Of a stretch of 64,000 nt of DNA, positions 1-9,546 are shown piece by piece (positions within the stretch are counted from its first letter, which is position 1; every line of letters begins with the position of its first letter). The notes beneath the pieces were generated by a model, which was not told the DNA's origin, made no database searches, and saw only the letters and a program-made list of their open reading frames with translations. A program made the translations under genes and the position numbers. The stretch comes from Gordonia oryzae (GTDB lineage: Bacteria; Actinomycetota; Actinomycetes; Mycobacteriales; Mycobacteriaceae): the NCBI RefSeq assembly GCF_003797185.1, contig NZ_RKMH01000004.1:237822-301821 (forward strand), given 5' to 3'.

Positions 1-1728
1 GTCCGGGAATCGGGGCACGTCGACGAACTCGATGCTGCCCGATGCCCACGTCACCAGGCGGGAGTTGTGGCCGGTCGACATGGTGAATCGACGACGCACC
101 CCATCGGTCACGATGTCGACGTCGGTGGGTGTCATCGTCAGCACCTGCGCGTTTACCGGCTGGCCATCCACCTCGAACCGCGGGGCGACGCCGAGACCGT
201 AGCCGACACGCACCACCTCATCGCCGACAAGATATTCGCGAGACTGCAACTGGGCGAGATTGTTTCGGAAACCCGAGGCGATTCCGGCCAACGCTCGCGC
301 CTGGGCCCGCTGCTCGGACTGGTCGGCGAGTGCGGCGGCCAGAGCGGCAGCCCGCACCGTGGCGGCGTCGGGCCGTCCGATCAGGTCTGGGATGTCGCTG
401 CGGTCCAGATAGTGGGTGTCGATGTCGCCGGCGGCGAACTCGTCGCTGCGCAGAACACCCACGAGCAGATTGAGATTGGTGGTTACCCCCTGAATCCTGC
501 TGCGTTGCAGGGCACGTGCCAGACGTGTGGTTGCCTCCGCGCGGGTGGCACCGTAGGCGATGACCTTGGCCAGCATCGGATCGTAGTTGGTGGAGACCAC
601 ATCGCCGGACCGCACACCGGTGTCGAGCCGGATACCGGGTTCCATGGCGATCTCGAACAGATCGAGATGGCCGGCCGCAGGCAGGAAGCCGTTGGCGGCG
701 TCCTCGGCGTAGATACGCGCCTCGATCGCGTGCCCGGTGATGGTCGGGGCGGTCGCCGCCGATGGCAGCGGGGCGCCATTGGCGACGTCGATCTGCAGCC
801 GCACCAGGTCGAGTCCGGTGACCAGCTCGGTGACCGGATGCTCTACCTGCAGGCGGGTGTTGACTTCGAGGAAGTAGAACCGACCGTCGGGGGCCAGGAG
901 GAACTCGACGGTGCCCGCGCCGACGTATTCCAGCGTTCTTCCCGCTTGGACAGCCGCCGCACCCATGGTGGCGCGCAACTCGGGACTGACTGCGGGGGAT
1001 GGGGATTCCTCCACAATCTTTTGGTGACGACGTTGGATCGAGCACTCACGTTCGTTGAGGTGAACGATGGTGCCGTGCGTATCACCGAAGATCTGGATCT
1101 CGATGTGGCGCGGTTCGTCGAGGTAATGCTCGAGGAAGACGGTGTCATTGCCGAAGGCGGCATCCGCCTCGCGCCTCGCGGAGGCGATGGCGTCGATGAG
1201 CGCGGCATGGTCGCGGACGATACGCATTCCGCGTCCACCGCCACCGAAGCTGGCCTTGACCAGTATCGGCCAGCCCACCTCGTCGGCCAGCGCGGGGATG
1301 TCGGCGTCGGCGACCCCGGTCAGGTCGCAGCCCGGCAGCACCGGCACCCCGGCGTCCTTCATGAGGTCGCGGGCGGTGAGCTTGGAGCCCATGAGTTCGA
1401 TGGCCCTGATACCCGGACCGATGAACACGATACCGGCTTCGGTGCACTGCTCGGCGAATTGTGCATTCTCCGAGAGGAATCCGTATCCGGGGTGGATGGC
1501 GTCGGCACCGACTCGCTGCGCTGCGGCCAGCACCAGGTCGGCGCGCAGGTATGACTCGGCGGGCGTCGTGCCGCCGAGCGGCACGGCTTCGTCGGCCTCG
1601 AGCACGAACAGGGCATCGGCATCGGGGTCGGAATAGACGGCCACGGTGTAGACACCCATGTCGCGGCAGGTACGGAAGACCCGGCGCGCGATCTCGCCGC
1701 GGTTGGCGACGAGGATCTTGGTGATCAC
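1..1728 (-). CDS. Acyl-CoA carboxylase alpha subunit (biotin carboxylase), C-terminus outside window
   Basis: Reads open from a GTG at 1728 to the window edge (576 codons). It carries biotin carboxylase hallmarks: N-terminal VANRGEIA, HPGYGFLSEN, the ATP-grasp loop GGGGRGMR and the signature EVNTRLQVEHP. The role is ATP-dependent carboxylation of biotin for transfer to an acyl-CoA by the beta subunit encoded just upstream. A biotin carrier domain with a Met-Lys-Met site is expected at the missing C-terminus. GTG was chosen because the conserved N-terminus starts there and GAGGTG lies just upstream, 10 bp after the stop of the beta gene. Substrate is not decided by sequence; methylcrotonyl-, geranyl- or other branched acyl-CoA are possible. 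Confidence 0.93.
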   Translation of the reverse strand, partial: MITKILVANRGEIARRVFRTCRDMGVYTVAVYSDPDADALFVLEADEAVPLGGTTPAESYLRADLVLAAAQRVGADAIHPGYGFLSENAQFAEQCTEAGIVFIGPGIRAIELMGSKLTARDLMKDAGVPVLPGCDLTGVADADIPALADEVGWPILVKASFGGGGRGMRIVRDHAALIDAIASARREADAAFGNDTVFLEHYLDEPRHIEIQIFGDTHGTIVHLNERECSIQRRHQKIVEESPSPAVSPELRATMGAAAVQAGRTLEYVGAGTVEFLLAPDGRFYFLEVNTRLQVEHPVTELVTGLDLVRLQIDVANGAPLPSAATAPTITGHAIEARIYAEDAANGFLPAAGHLDLFEIAMEPGIRLDTGVRSGDVVSTNYDPMLAKVIAYGATRAEATTRLARALQRSRIQGVTTNLNLLVGVLRSDEFAAGDIDTHYLDRSDIPDLIGRPDAATVRAAALAAALADQSEQRAQARALAGIASGFRNNLAQLQSREYLVGDEVVRVGYGLGVAPRFEVDGQPVNAQVLTMTPTDVDIVTDGVRRRFTMSTGHNSRLVTWASGSIEFVDVPRFPD

Positions 1729-1738
1729 GGTAGGCACC

Positions 1739-3343
1739 TCACATCCGGAACACCGCGAAGCCGCGGGTTCCCTCGATCTTGTTGTTGTGGCACATCGACA
1801 AGGAGATCCCGAGGACCGACCGGGTATCACGCGGATCGATGATCCCGTCGTCGAAGCCCTGGCCACTCATGAACAGCGCCAACGACTCTGCTTCGACCTT
1901 CTCCTCAAGTGCGGCTCGCCGAATGTTGTCGGCCTCCTCGTCGAATGGACGTCCTGCGGCTGCGGCCGCTTGCCGCGCGACGATCGACATGACGCCGGCC
2001 AACTGCTCGGGCCCCATGATCGCGGTCTTGGAGTTCGGCCAGGTGAACAGCAGTCGCGGATCATACGATCTGCCTGACATTCCGTAATTGCCTGCGCCGT
2101 ATGAGGCCGCCATGTTGATGGTGATGTGCGGTACCTTCGAGTTGGTCACCGCGTTGATCATCTTGGATCCGTCTTTGATCATGCCTTGCTGCTCGTACTC
2201 GGTGCCGACCATGAAGCCGGTGGTGTTCTGCAGGAAGATCAAGGGCGTATCGGTCTGGTTGCACAAGAGAATGAACTCCGCGCCCTTTTTGGCCTCGGCG
2301 TTGAAAAGCACACCGCGTGCGTTGGCCAGAATGCCCACCGGGAAGCCGTGAATGGATGCCCAGCCGGTGACCAGCGCGGTACCGTAGAGCGGCTTGTATT
2401 CCTCGAATCGTGAGCCGTCGGCGACGCGGGCGATCACCTCGCGCGGATCGAAGGGCACCTTGAGATCCACCGAAGCGATGTCGAGCAATTCGTCTGCGGA
2501 GTAGAGCGGTTCGTCGGGTGACTCGGTCGGGCCGGGGCCCGCCTTGCGCCAGTTGAGATGTTCGACTATCTCCCGGCCGAGAGAGATGCACTCGAACTCG
2601 TCGTGCGCCAGGTAGTCAGCAAGACCTGAAGTGCGGGCGTGCATTTCGGCACCACCGAGGCTCTCGTCGTCGGCGTCCTCGCCGGTGGCCATTTTGACCA
2701 GTGGGGGGCCACCGAGAAACACCTTGGCCTGGTTGGCGACCATGACCGTATAGTCACACATGCCGGGTACGTATGCGCCGCCGGCCGTGGAGTTGCCGAA
2801 CACCAAGGCGATGGTCGGTACTCCCGACGCCGACAACGCGGACAGATCGTGAAACAGCCGTCCAGCCGGAACGAAGAGCTCGGATTGCCGCTCGAGGTCG
2901 CCGCCGCCGGACTCCACCAGGTTGATCAACGGTAGGCGGTTCTCGCGCGCGATATGCATGGCGCGCAACACTTTTTTCCAAGTGTACGGATTGGACGCGC
3001 CGCCACGCACGGTCGGATCGTGCGCGACGATCATGCACTCGACGTCGCTGACCACACCGATTCCGGTGACCACGCTGGCACCCACCGCGTATTCGGTACC
3101 CCAGGCCGCGACCGTGCCCAGTTCGAGGAAGGGTGCGTCGCGGTCGAGGAGTAGCTCCACGCGCTCGCGGGCCAGCATACGGCCGCGATCACGATGCCGC
3201 GCTGTGTATTTCGCGCCACCGCCGGCGTTGGCCAACGACTGCTGGCGATGGAGGTCGTCGATCCGTTCCAGGTTCCCGGTGCGGTTGGCACGCGCCGTCT
3301 CCGACCGAAAGTCGAAGGTGCTCTGTAGTGTTTTCATCGGCAC
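1739..3343 (-). CDS. Acyl-CoA carboxylase beta (carboxyltransferase) subunit
   Basis: 534 residues, usual length for the AccD/MccB family. Shows the crotonase-like carboxyltransferase features ESGGGDLERQ, NSTAGGAYVPGM, the second-half FLQNTTGFMVG and GAGNYGMSGR. It transfers carboxyl from biotin to an acyl-CoA. The neighbours (alpha subunit after a 10-bp gap, acyl-CoA dehydrogenase upstream) match the dehydrogenase-carboxylase order of leucine or isoprenoid degradation operons. GAAGGAGACGA precedes a GTG at 3343 and an ATG at 3337; spacing does not decide between them. The sequence around YDPRLLFTWPNSKTAIMG looks as close to geranyl/acyl-CoA carboxylases as to methylcrotonyl-CoA carboxylase, so the substrate stays open. 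Confidence 0.92.
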   Translation of the reverse strand: MPMKTLQSTFDFRSETARANRTGNLERIDDLHRQQSLANAGGGAKYTARHRDRGRMLARERVELLLDRDAPFLELGTVAAWGTEYAVGASVVTGIGVVSDVECMIVAHDPTVRGGASNPYTWKKVLRAMHIARENRLPLINLVESGGGDLERQSELFVPAGRLFHDLSALSASGVPTIALVFGNSTAGGAYVPGMCDYTVMVANQAKVFLGGPPLVKMATGEDADDESLGGAEMHARTSGLADYLAHDEFECISLGREIVEHLNWRKAGPGPTESPDEPLYSADELLDIASVDLKVPFDPREVIARVADGSRFEEYKPLYGTALVTGWASIHGFPVGILANARGVLFNAEAKKGAEFILLCNQTDTPLIFLQNTTGFMVGTEYEQQGMIKDGSKMINAVTNSKVPHITINMAASYGAGNYGMSGRSYDPRLLFTWPNSKTAIMGPEQLAGVMSIVARQAAAAAGRPFDEEADNIRRAALEEKVEAESLALFMSGQGFDDGIIDPRDTRSVLGISLSMCHNNKIEGTRGFAVFRM

Positions 3344-3363
3344 TCGTCTCCTTCGGAAAGTCT

Positions 3364-4515
3364 TCAGTACGACCGGGGGAGGCCGAGGGAGTGGCCGCTG
3401 ACGTAGTTGAGAATCATCTCGCGGCTGACCGGGGCGATCTTGAGCAGGCGCGCCATCCCCCAGAGGTGTGCCAGTCCGTACTCGGTGGCCAGGCCGTTGC
3501 CGCCGTGGGTCTGGATGGCGGTGTCGATAGAATGCAAAGCCGACTCTGCGGCGAGGTATTTGGCCATATTCGATACCTCGCCGGCGGGCTTACGGTTGTC
3601 GTGGCACCACGCGGCCTTGGCCATCATCAGACGAGAGGCCTCGAGTTCGATGGCGGCCGCCGCCATCGGATGTGCCACACCCTGGTGGCTGCCGATGGGC
3701 ACCCCCCACACCTCGCGCTCGCTGGCATACCGCGCTGCCTTGGCCAGCGCGTAGCGGGCGATGCCGTTCTCGATCGCCGCACCGGTGATTCGCTCGGGAT
3801 TGAGCCCGCGGAACACGATCTCCATACCGGCATCGACCTCGCCGACACGGCGGTCGTCGCCGACGCGGACATCGTCGAAGGACAGGGTGAACTGCTTCTC
3901 CGGAGCGCGCACCTCGACCGGAATCATGTTGCGCTGCAGACCCGGTGCGTCGGTATCGACGACGAACAGCGTCATCGTGCCGCGACCGGAGTCGGTGGTG
4001 CCGGTGCGCGCAACCACCAGAAGGTGAGAGGCCTCGTCGACACCGGAGATGTAGTACTTGGTGCCGCGCAGGAGCCATCCGTCACCGTCGCGGGTGGCCG
4101 TGGTGGAGATCTGGTGACTGTTAGAGCCCGCATTGGGTTCGGTGATGGCGAAGACCATCTTGTCGCTGCCGTCGGCCATTGCTGGTAGCCAGCGCTGCTG
4201 TTGCTCAGCGGTCCCGAAGTCCTTGAGCACCTCCCCGGAGATCGCGGCCGACACCAGCAGCAACAGCAGCGGTGACCCGGCTGCCGCGGTCTCTTCGACT
4301 ACGATGGCCAGCTCGGCGATCCCCGCTCCGCCACCACCGTATTCCTCGGGTAGGTTGACGCCGAGGAAGCCGTGCTCGCCGAGTGCCGACCACAGCTCGT
4401 CGGTCTTGGCGTCGCGGGCCAGGACATCGCGGAAGTACTCGTCGCCGAAGCGCTCACACAGCTTGGCGACTGCTCGACGCAGGTCCTGATGCTCGGCGGA
4501 CTCTTCGAAGTTCAT
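3364..4515 (-). CDS. Acyl-CoA dehydrogenase
   Basis: 383 residues, standard acyl-CoA dehydrogenase length. Contains the FAD/substrate signature region FAITEPNAGSNS and the C-terminal signature IDTAIQTHGGNGLATEYGLAH, typical of FadE proteins. It would introduce the alpha-beta double bond that precedes carboxylation of a branched acyl-CoA. It sits 43 bp after the CoA ligase and 20 bp before the carboxylase beta gene, so the four genes probably form one transcript starting near 6200. Substrate unknown. Confidence 0.92.
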   Translation of the reverse strand: MNFEESAEHQDLRRAVAKLCERFGDEYFRDVLARDAKTDELWSALGEHGFLGVNLPEEYGGGGAGIAELAIVVEETAAAGSPLLLLLVSAAISGEVLKDFGTAEQQQRWLPAMADGSDKMVFAITEPNAGSNSHQISTTATRDGDGWLLRGTKYYISGVDEASHLLVVARTGTTDSGRGTMTLFVVDTDAPGLQRNMIPVEVRAPEKQFTLSFDDVRVGDDRRVGEVDAGMEIVFRGLNPERITGAAIENGIARYALAKAARYASEREVWGVPIGSHQGVAHPMAAAAIELEASRLMMAKAAWCHDNRKPAGEVSNMAKYLAAESALHSIDTAIQTHGGNGLATEYGLAHLWGMARLLKIAPVSREMILNYVSGHSLGLPRSY

Positions 4516-4558
4516 CCGGTATTACCTCTTCTGATCTCAGGTATGGAAGGTGGTGCAG

Positions 4559-6199
4559 TCAGGAATGCAAGGCGCGTAGTTTGTATTTGAGGACCTTGCC
4601 GCCGACGGTCTCCGGGAGTTCATCGGTGACGATGATTCGCTTGGGGGTCTCGTAGCCGGCCAATCGTTCACGCGCGTAGGCGATGACATTGTCCGGATCA
4701 ATATCTGCACCCTTCACGGGCACGACGACGGCGGTCACCACTTCGCCCCAGCGCTCGTCGGCGAGTCCGATGACGGCGGCTTTCTCCACCAACGGATGTC
4801 CGACAACAACCGATTCCACGCGCAGCGATGAGACGTTCTCGCCCCCGGTCTTCACGATGTCCTTGAACCGGTCGACCATGATGCGCAGGCCGCTCTCGTC
4901 GTACATGCAGCTGTCGCCGGAGTGGAACCAGCCATCGGCGAAGGCTGTCCGGGTGGCTGCCTTGTCGCGGTAGTAGCCGGCGGTGACGCTGGGGGTCCGA
5001 TAGACCGCCTCGCCGGCGACTCCTGGTCGTCCGGCGAGCGAATTGCCCTCCGCATCAACGATCTCCGATGCCAGCAAGGCGCTGGGGAGACCGACGTAGT
5101 TGGTGGCGGGCGCAGTGGTGCGGTAGACATCGACCTCGCGCGACGGCCAGAATCTGTGGCAGGCGATTGCTTCGGTCTGTCCGAAGATGCCCATCATCTT
5201 CAGTTCCCGCGCCTGTGCGCGGAGTTTATCGAAGATTGCCGGTGGTACCGCGCCCCAGCCGTAGACCAGGACGGTCAGTGAGGAGATGTCCTGCTCGGCG
5301 ACGGAGGCGGCATCCGCGAAGGCCGCGACCATCGCGGGGGAACCAGCCCACAGCATGGTGATCCGGTGGTCGGCGACAGCCTTGGCGGCCACCACTGGGT
5401 CGGGACGCCGCCCGAGGATGAAGGTACCGCCGGCGGCAAAGGTGGCGAGAATGAAGATGGTGTGACCGACGTGGTAGATCATCGGCAGTTGTGTTCCCGA
5501 GACGAGGTCGGACTCGATGTCGAGGCCGCGGGTCAACGACAAGGCGAATCCGTGTGCCGACATTGTGCCGCTGACATGGGACATCATCGCCGCCTTCGGC
5601 ATCGACGTAGTCCCTGAGGTGAACAGGATCTCCCAGATGTCGTCGCCGTGGATGGCCACTTCGGGTTCGGAGGTGGGTTGGTCGTCGACGAAGTCGGCGA
5701 ACGACACCGACCCAGGAGCGATCGCGCCGCCGATGGGGATGGTGACGTCGATCGCCAAGCCACTCGGCTCGAGGCTGCGCGTGACGTGGTCGACGAAGGC
5801 GCCGTCAACCACGACCAAGCGAGGCTCGATCCTGCGCACGATATCGGCGATCACGTCCGGGGCCATCGACGGATTGAGTGCCGCGCCCACCGCACCTGCT
5901 TTGGCGGTGCCGAGCTTCATGGCGTACCCCTCGGCGGAGTTCTCACCGACGATGAGCACGATGTCGCCGCGTCCGACGCCACGCCCGGTCAGCGCCTGCG
6001 CGATCTGGTTGGTGAGTTCGTCGAGCTGGCGATAGGTCAACGACGCGAACCGTTCATCGCCATACGCGTCAGAAAGTGCAAGCAGCGCAATACGATCGGG
6101 GTGGCTCCAGGTCACCCTCTCGACCAGGTCGGTCACGCTGACCCGGTTCCACCGGTCGTCTGCGTGCCGTCCGTACAGGGCTTCTACGTCGAAGGTCAC
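4559..6199 (-). CDS. Acyl-CoA synthetase (FadD-type, ANL superfamily)
   Basis: 546 residues with AMP-binding motif FTSGTTSMPKA, YGWGAVP, the GQTE substrate motif, the hinge region VDRFKDIVKTGGENVSS and the C-terminal catalytic lysine context GKVLKYKLR. It activates a carboxylic acid to the acyl-AMP and then the CoA thioester. First gene of the minus-strand catabolic operon; it likely supplies the acyl-CoA used by the downstream dehydrogenase and carboxylase. Substrate not predictable. Confidence 0.92.
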   Translation of the reverse strand: MTFDVEALYGRHADDRWNRVSVTDLVERVTWSHPDRIALLALSDAYGDERFASLTYRQLDELTNQIAQALTGRGVGRGDIVLIVGENSAEGYAMKLGTAKAGAVGAALNPSMAPDVIADIVRRIEPRLVVVDGAFVDHVTRSLEPSGLAIDVTIPIGGAIAPGSVSFADFVDDQPTSEPEVAIHGDDIWEILFTSGTTSMPKAAMMSHVSGTMSAHGFALSLTRGLDIESDLVSGTQLPMIYHVGHTIFILATFAAGGTFILGRRPDPVVAAKAVADHRITMLWAGSPAMVAAFADAASVAEQDISSLTVLVYGWGAVPPAIFDKLRAQARELKMMGIFGQTEAIACHRFWPSREVDVYRTTAPATNYVGLPSALLASEIVDAEGNSLAGRPGVAGEAVYRTPSVTAGYYRDKAATRTAFADGWFHSGDSCMYDESGLRIMVDRFKDIVKTGGENVSSLRVESVVVGHPLVEKAAVIGLADERWGEVVTAVVVPVKGADIDPDNVIAYARERLAGYETPKRIIVTDELPETVGGKVLKYKLRALHS

Positions 6200-6428
6200 G
6201 ATGTCTCCTACTCGGCTCGCTCAAACGTCCGATCCGCCTCCGGCTCGAGCGTAGTCAATCCTCATTCACTAATCAATAGATTCGGCCACTTGCCCGCGGC
6301 TGACCCACGCATGACCTTATCTCGCCAGGTAGTGACAATTGGGGAGAATTGCTGAAACCCTTGCGAGCCGTACTGAGTCCCTGTTTCACTGATCATCGAA
6401 GTACATCTACATTCACTAGGAGGCCTCA
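6200..6428. promoter_or_regulatory. Divergent control region between two fadD genes, with palindrome
   Basis: This 229-bp gap must hold promoters for both divergent CoA-ligase genes. At 6385-6400 lies TTCACTGATCATCGAA, an imperfect dyad whose arms are TTC..TGA and TCA..GAA. A related sequence, TTCACTAATCAATAGA, occurs at 6265-6280, nearer the minus-strand gene, and CATTCACTA recurs at 6410-6418 just before the plus-strand ribosome binding site. These repeats look like operators for a dimeric repressor (TetR, GntR or similar), but no regulator gene is in the window. AGGAGG at 6418-6423 is the ribosome binding site of the plus-strand gene. Confidence 0.5.
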
Positions 6429-8045
6429 GTGACCACCAACGCGCTCCAGTCGAATCTCGTCCACCGTGTGAATGTTGGGGACAGCCTGACGCGTAGCGCT
6501 GCGCGTACGCCGTCGGCGACCGCGGTGGTCGAAGGAGAGCGACGGATGTCCTACGCCGAGTTCAATATCGGTGTGAATCGGCTGGCGCATGCGCTCACCG
6601 ACCGCGGTATCGGCACTGGTGACGCGGTGTCCCTGGCTTCGGGCAACAGTATCGAATTCCTGATGGTGTACTACGCCTGCGCCAAGCTTGGTGTGGTCTG
6701 TGTGCCGATCAACCTCGCCTGGCGTGCCCAGGAGGTGGGCTACGTCCTCAACGACTCGGCGGCGCGGATCTTTCTCGTCGCAGACACTTTGACCTCTGTC
6801 ATGTCGGCCGCGGTGAAAAGCGCCGCGCGTATCGAGCGAGTCATCGTGATCGGTAAGGGCGCAACAGGATCGGGTGGCACGACGTTCGGTGACACTCCGG
6901 TCGAGAGCTTCGACGACCTGGCAAGCCACGACGACAGCTCCGAACCCGAGGTGGTAGTGGACGACCGCGCGGCACTGACCTACCTCTACACCAGCGGCAC
7001 CACCTCGGCGCCCAAGGGTGTCGTGGGCAACCACACCGCGGTGTATCTCGAATCGATGACGATGGTGATCGAGGGTGCTTTCCGTCCCGATGACCGATTC
7101 GCGGCGCTCCTGCCGATGTTCCACACCGCTCAGCTCAACTGTCACTGCACCACCGCGATCATGGTGGGCGCGGCGATCCACATCTTGCCGGGATTCGACG
7201 CGGGGCAATTGCTGTCCCTGATCGAGGCCGAAGGCATCACTCAGCTGTTCGGGCTGCCGATGATGTTTCGCGCCATGCTCGAACACCCGACGATCGGAGA
7301 ACGGAACCTGTCGAGTCTGCGACGTGCGCTCTACGCGATGGCGCCCATGCCGCAGGATCTGCTCGAGCGCTGTATCTCCACCTTTGGCTGCGAGTTCTAT
7401 CTGCTCTTCGGTCAAACCGAGATGAGCCCCACCACAACGATATTCCGTCCGGAGAACCAACTGACCCATCCCGGCGCGGTTGGCACGCCCGTAGTCAATG
7501 TGCAGGTGGCAATCGTCGACGAGGCAGGCAACCCGGTCCGGCAGGGGGATGAGGGCGAGATCGTCTATCGCGGCCCGCATGTCATGACCGAGTATCTCGG
7601 TCGGCCGGACGACACCGATGACGCGTTCCGAGATGGCTGGTTCCATTCCGGTGACATCGGGCGCTTCGACGAGGACGGGATCCTCTGGTTTGTCGACCGC
7701 CGTAAGGATGTCATCAAGACCGGCGGCGAGAACGTCTCCTCATTGGAGGTCGAAAAAGCGCTCTACACAGCGGCTCCCGAGGCCGCCGAAGTGGTTGTGG
7801 TCGGGTTGCCTCATGCGCATTGGTCGGAGGCGATCACCGCGTTCGTGGTTCCGAAGGAGGGCGCGCACATCGACCCAGCGATCGTCCGCACGAACATGGG
7901 TGCGCACATCGACGCGTACAAGATTCCCAAGCGGATCATCGTGGTCGGAGAACTGCCGAAGACGGCCACCGGCAAGATTCAGAAGAACATCGTGCGCGAG
8001 GAGAATCTGGCGTTGTATGACCAAGGGTGGTCTGGCAGCAAATGA
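6429..8045 (+). CDS. Acyl-CoA synthetase (FadD-type, ANL superfamily)
   Basis: 538 residues, starting at a GTG after a strong AGGAGG. Motifs: YLYTSGTTSAPKGV (AMP/phosphate loop), LFGQTEMSP, the hinge VDRRKDVIKTGGENVSS and the C-terminal lysine context KTATGKIQKN. Activates a fatty or related carboxylic acid to its CoA ester. Divergent from the other fadD and probably co-regulated through the shared intergenic palindromes; the two ligases are clearly different proteins, not a recent duplication. Substrate unknown. Confidence 0.93.
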   Translation: MTTNALQSNLVHRVNVGDSLTRSAARTPSATAVVEGERRMSYAEFNIGVNRLAHALTDRGIGTGDAVSLASGNSIEFLMVYYACAKLGVVCVPINLAWRAQEVGYVLNDSAARIFLVADTLTSVMSAAVKSAARIERVIVIGKGATGSGGTTFGDTPVESFDDLASHDDSSEPEVVVDDRAALTYLYTSGTTSAPKGVVGNHTAVYLESMTMVIEGAFRPDDRFAALLPMFHTAQLNCHCTTAIMVGAAIHILPGFDAGQLLSLIEAEGITQLFGLPMMFRAMLEHPTIGERNLSSLRRALYAMAPMPQDLLERCISTFGCEFYLLFGQTEMSPTTTIFRPENQLTHPGAVGTPVVNVQVAIVDEAGNPVRQGDEGEIVYRGPHVMTEYLGRPDDTDDAFRDGWFHSGDIGRFDEDGILWFVDRRKDVIKTGGENVSSLEVEKALYTAAPEAAEVVVVGLPHAHWSEAITAFVVPKEGAHIDPAIVRTNMGAHIDAYKIPKRIIVVGELPKTATGKIQKNIVREENLALYDQGWSGSK

Positions 8046-8058
8046 TGCTGGCGGGCTG

Positions 8059-9546
8059 TCAGGCCCGGCCGATGAGCCCGGCGGTGATCTTCGCTGAGAG
8101 CAGAACCAATGGCAGGCCACCGCCGGGGTGGGCCGAACCTCCGACGAGGTAGAGGCCGGGGATGGGGGAGGCGTTGGCGGGGCGCAAGAACGCAGCGCGC
8201 GGACCGTTGGATGAACTCCCGTAGATCGAACCGCCCGGCGTGAGTGTGCGGCGGGCGAGATCGGCGGGGCTGAGTTCGATCCGGTGACGAATGCGATGGC
8301 GAACGTCGATTCCGCGAGCAGCCATCACTTCCAGCACGTGGTCGGCGTAGGACTGCACGAGACCGTCGCTGTCCCAATCTGTTCCTGATTCCGGGTCGTG
8401 ACGCGGCGCATTTACCAGGATGAACCACGCGCCGGTTCCTGCGGCGGGCACGATGGCCGGGTCGTCCGGTGCGGTGATGTAGACGGTGGGATCGGTGACG
8501 GGACGTGGAACTCCCTGGCGGCCGAAGACCGCGTCGAACTCGGCGTCGTAGTCGGTGGGGAACAACACTCGATGATGTGGCTGTCCGGGTGGCTCGTCGC
8601 CGAGGGCGAGCAGGATGACGAAACCCGACAGCGATGGCGTGCTCCGTTGCAATCGACGAAGCTGGCGACGCGCCGGCGATGTGTCCACGAGTGAGGAATA
8701 CACCTGAGCTGCATCGGCATTGGCTACCACCAGATCAGCGGGACGCAGATCGCCCGCCGCGGTGATGACACCGTCGGCGCGGCCGTCGCGGACACGGATT
8801 TCACGCACCGCGGTCCCGGTCTCGACGTGCCCGCCGAGGGCGTTGAGCCGATCGGTGAGCGCGATGGCGATGCGGCCGAGGCCGCCGCGCACATACCAGG
8901 AGCCCCAGTGCTGTTCGGCCCAGGGCACACTTGCCAGTGCGGCCGGGGCGCGACGCGGGTCGGAGCCGGTATAGGTGGCATACCTGTCGGCCATCATGCG
9001 CAGGCGTGGATCGTGCAGATACCGCGACGCAAGGCCGCGCAAGGACGACCACGGGGCGACAGTGCGCACATCGTCTACACGTCGGGCCAGAGAAGCCATG
9101 TCACGCAGGCTGATCGGAGACTCGAGAAAGGGGCCGTGGGTGGCATCCCAGATCCTGCGGGCGTGATCGAGAAAGCTCGACCACTGCGCACCGCATCCGG
9201 CTCCGAGGGCTGCGTCGAGTGCATCGGGGATCTCGGCGAGGTCGCCGGGGACGTCGAGATCGGTGCCGTCGGGAAACCGGTATCGGGCGGCGATCGGCAG
9301 CCGCTGCAGATCGAGGACGTCGTCGACGGGTGTGCCGGTCGCCGCGAACAGTTCGGCGAGGATGTGTGGCATCGTCACCAACGACGGTCCAGTGTCGAAG
9401 ACGAAGCCGTCGTGCTCCAAGGTCCCGAGTTTGCCTCCGACGGAACTAGATTGCTCTAGGACGCTCACCCGATGCCCGGCGTGCTGCAGCCGGATGGCCG
9501 CGGCCAGCCCGCCGACGCCCGCACCGACCACTATGACCTCAGCCAC
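8059..9546 (-). CDS. Phytoene desaturase-family FAD oxidoreductase (CrtI-like)
   Basis: 495 residues from the GTG at 9546, which opens directly on the FAD-binding motif VIVVGAGVGGLAAAIRL; longer upstream reading is antisense to the glycosyltransferase and rejected. The C-terminus has GLYLVGGSAHPGGGLPLV, typical of CrtI-type carotenoid desaturases and oxygenases. It could be the phytoene desaturase or a CrtD/CrtP-like enzyme acting on the end group. Last gene of a five-gene carotenoid operon; its start overlaps the preceding gene by 8 bp, indicating translational coupling. Confidence 0.85.
   Translation of the reverse strand: MAEVIVVGAGVGGLAAAIRLQHAGHRVSVLEQSSSVGGKLGTLEHDGFVFDTGPSLVTMPHILAELFAATGTPVDDVLDLQRLPIAARYRFPDGTDLDVPGDLAEIPDALDAALGAGCGAQWSSFLDHARRIWDATHGPFLESPISLRDMASLARRVDDVRTVAPWSSLRGLASRYLHDPRLRMMADRYATYTGSDPRRAPAALASVPWAEQHWGSWYVRGGLGRIAIALTDRLNALGGHVETGTAVREIRVRDGRADGVITAAGDLRPADLVVANADAAQVYSSLVDTSPARRQLRRLQRSTPSLSGFVILLALGDEPPGQPHHRVLFPTDYDAEFDAVFGRQGVPRPVTDPTVYITAPDDPAIVPAAGTGAWFILVNAPRHDPESGTDWDSDGLVQSYADHVLEVMAARGIDVRHRIRHRIELSPADLARRTLTPGGSIYGSSSNGPRAAFLRPANASPIPGLYLVGGSAHPGGGLPLVLLSAKITAGLIGRA

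Noticed and set aside
67..1554. 495-codon open frame on the plus strand
   Set aside because: It is antisense to the biotin carboxylase gene, which has all family motifs; GC-rich codon bias creates the shadow frame.
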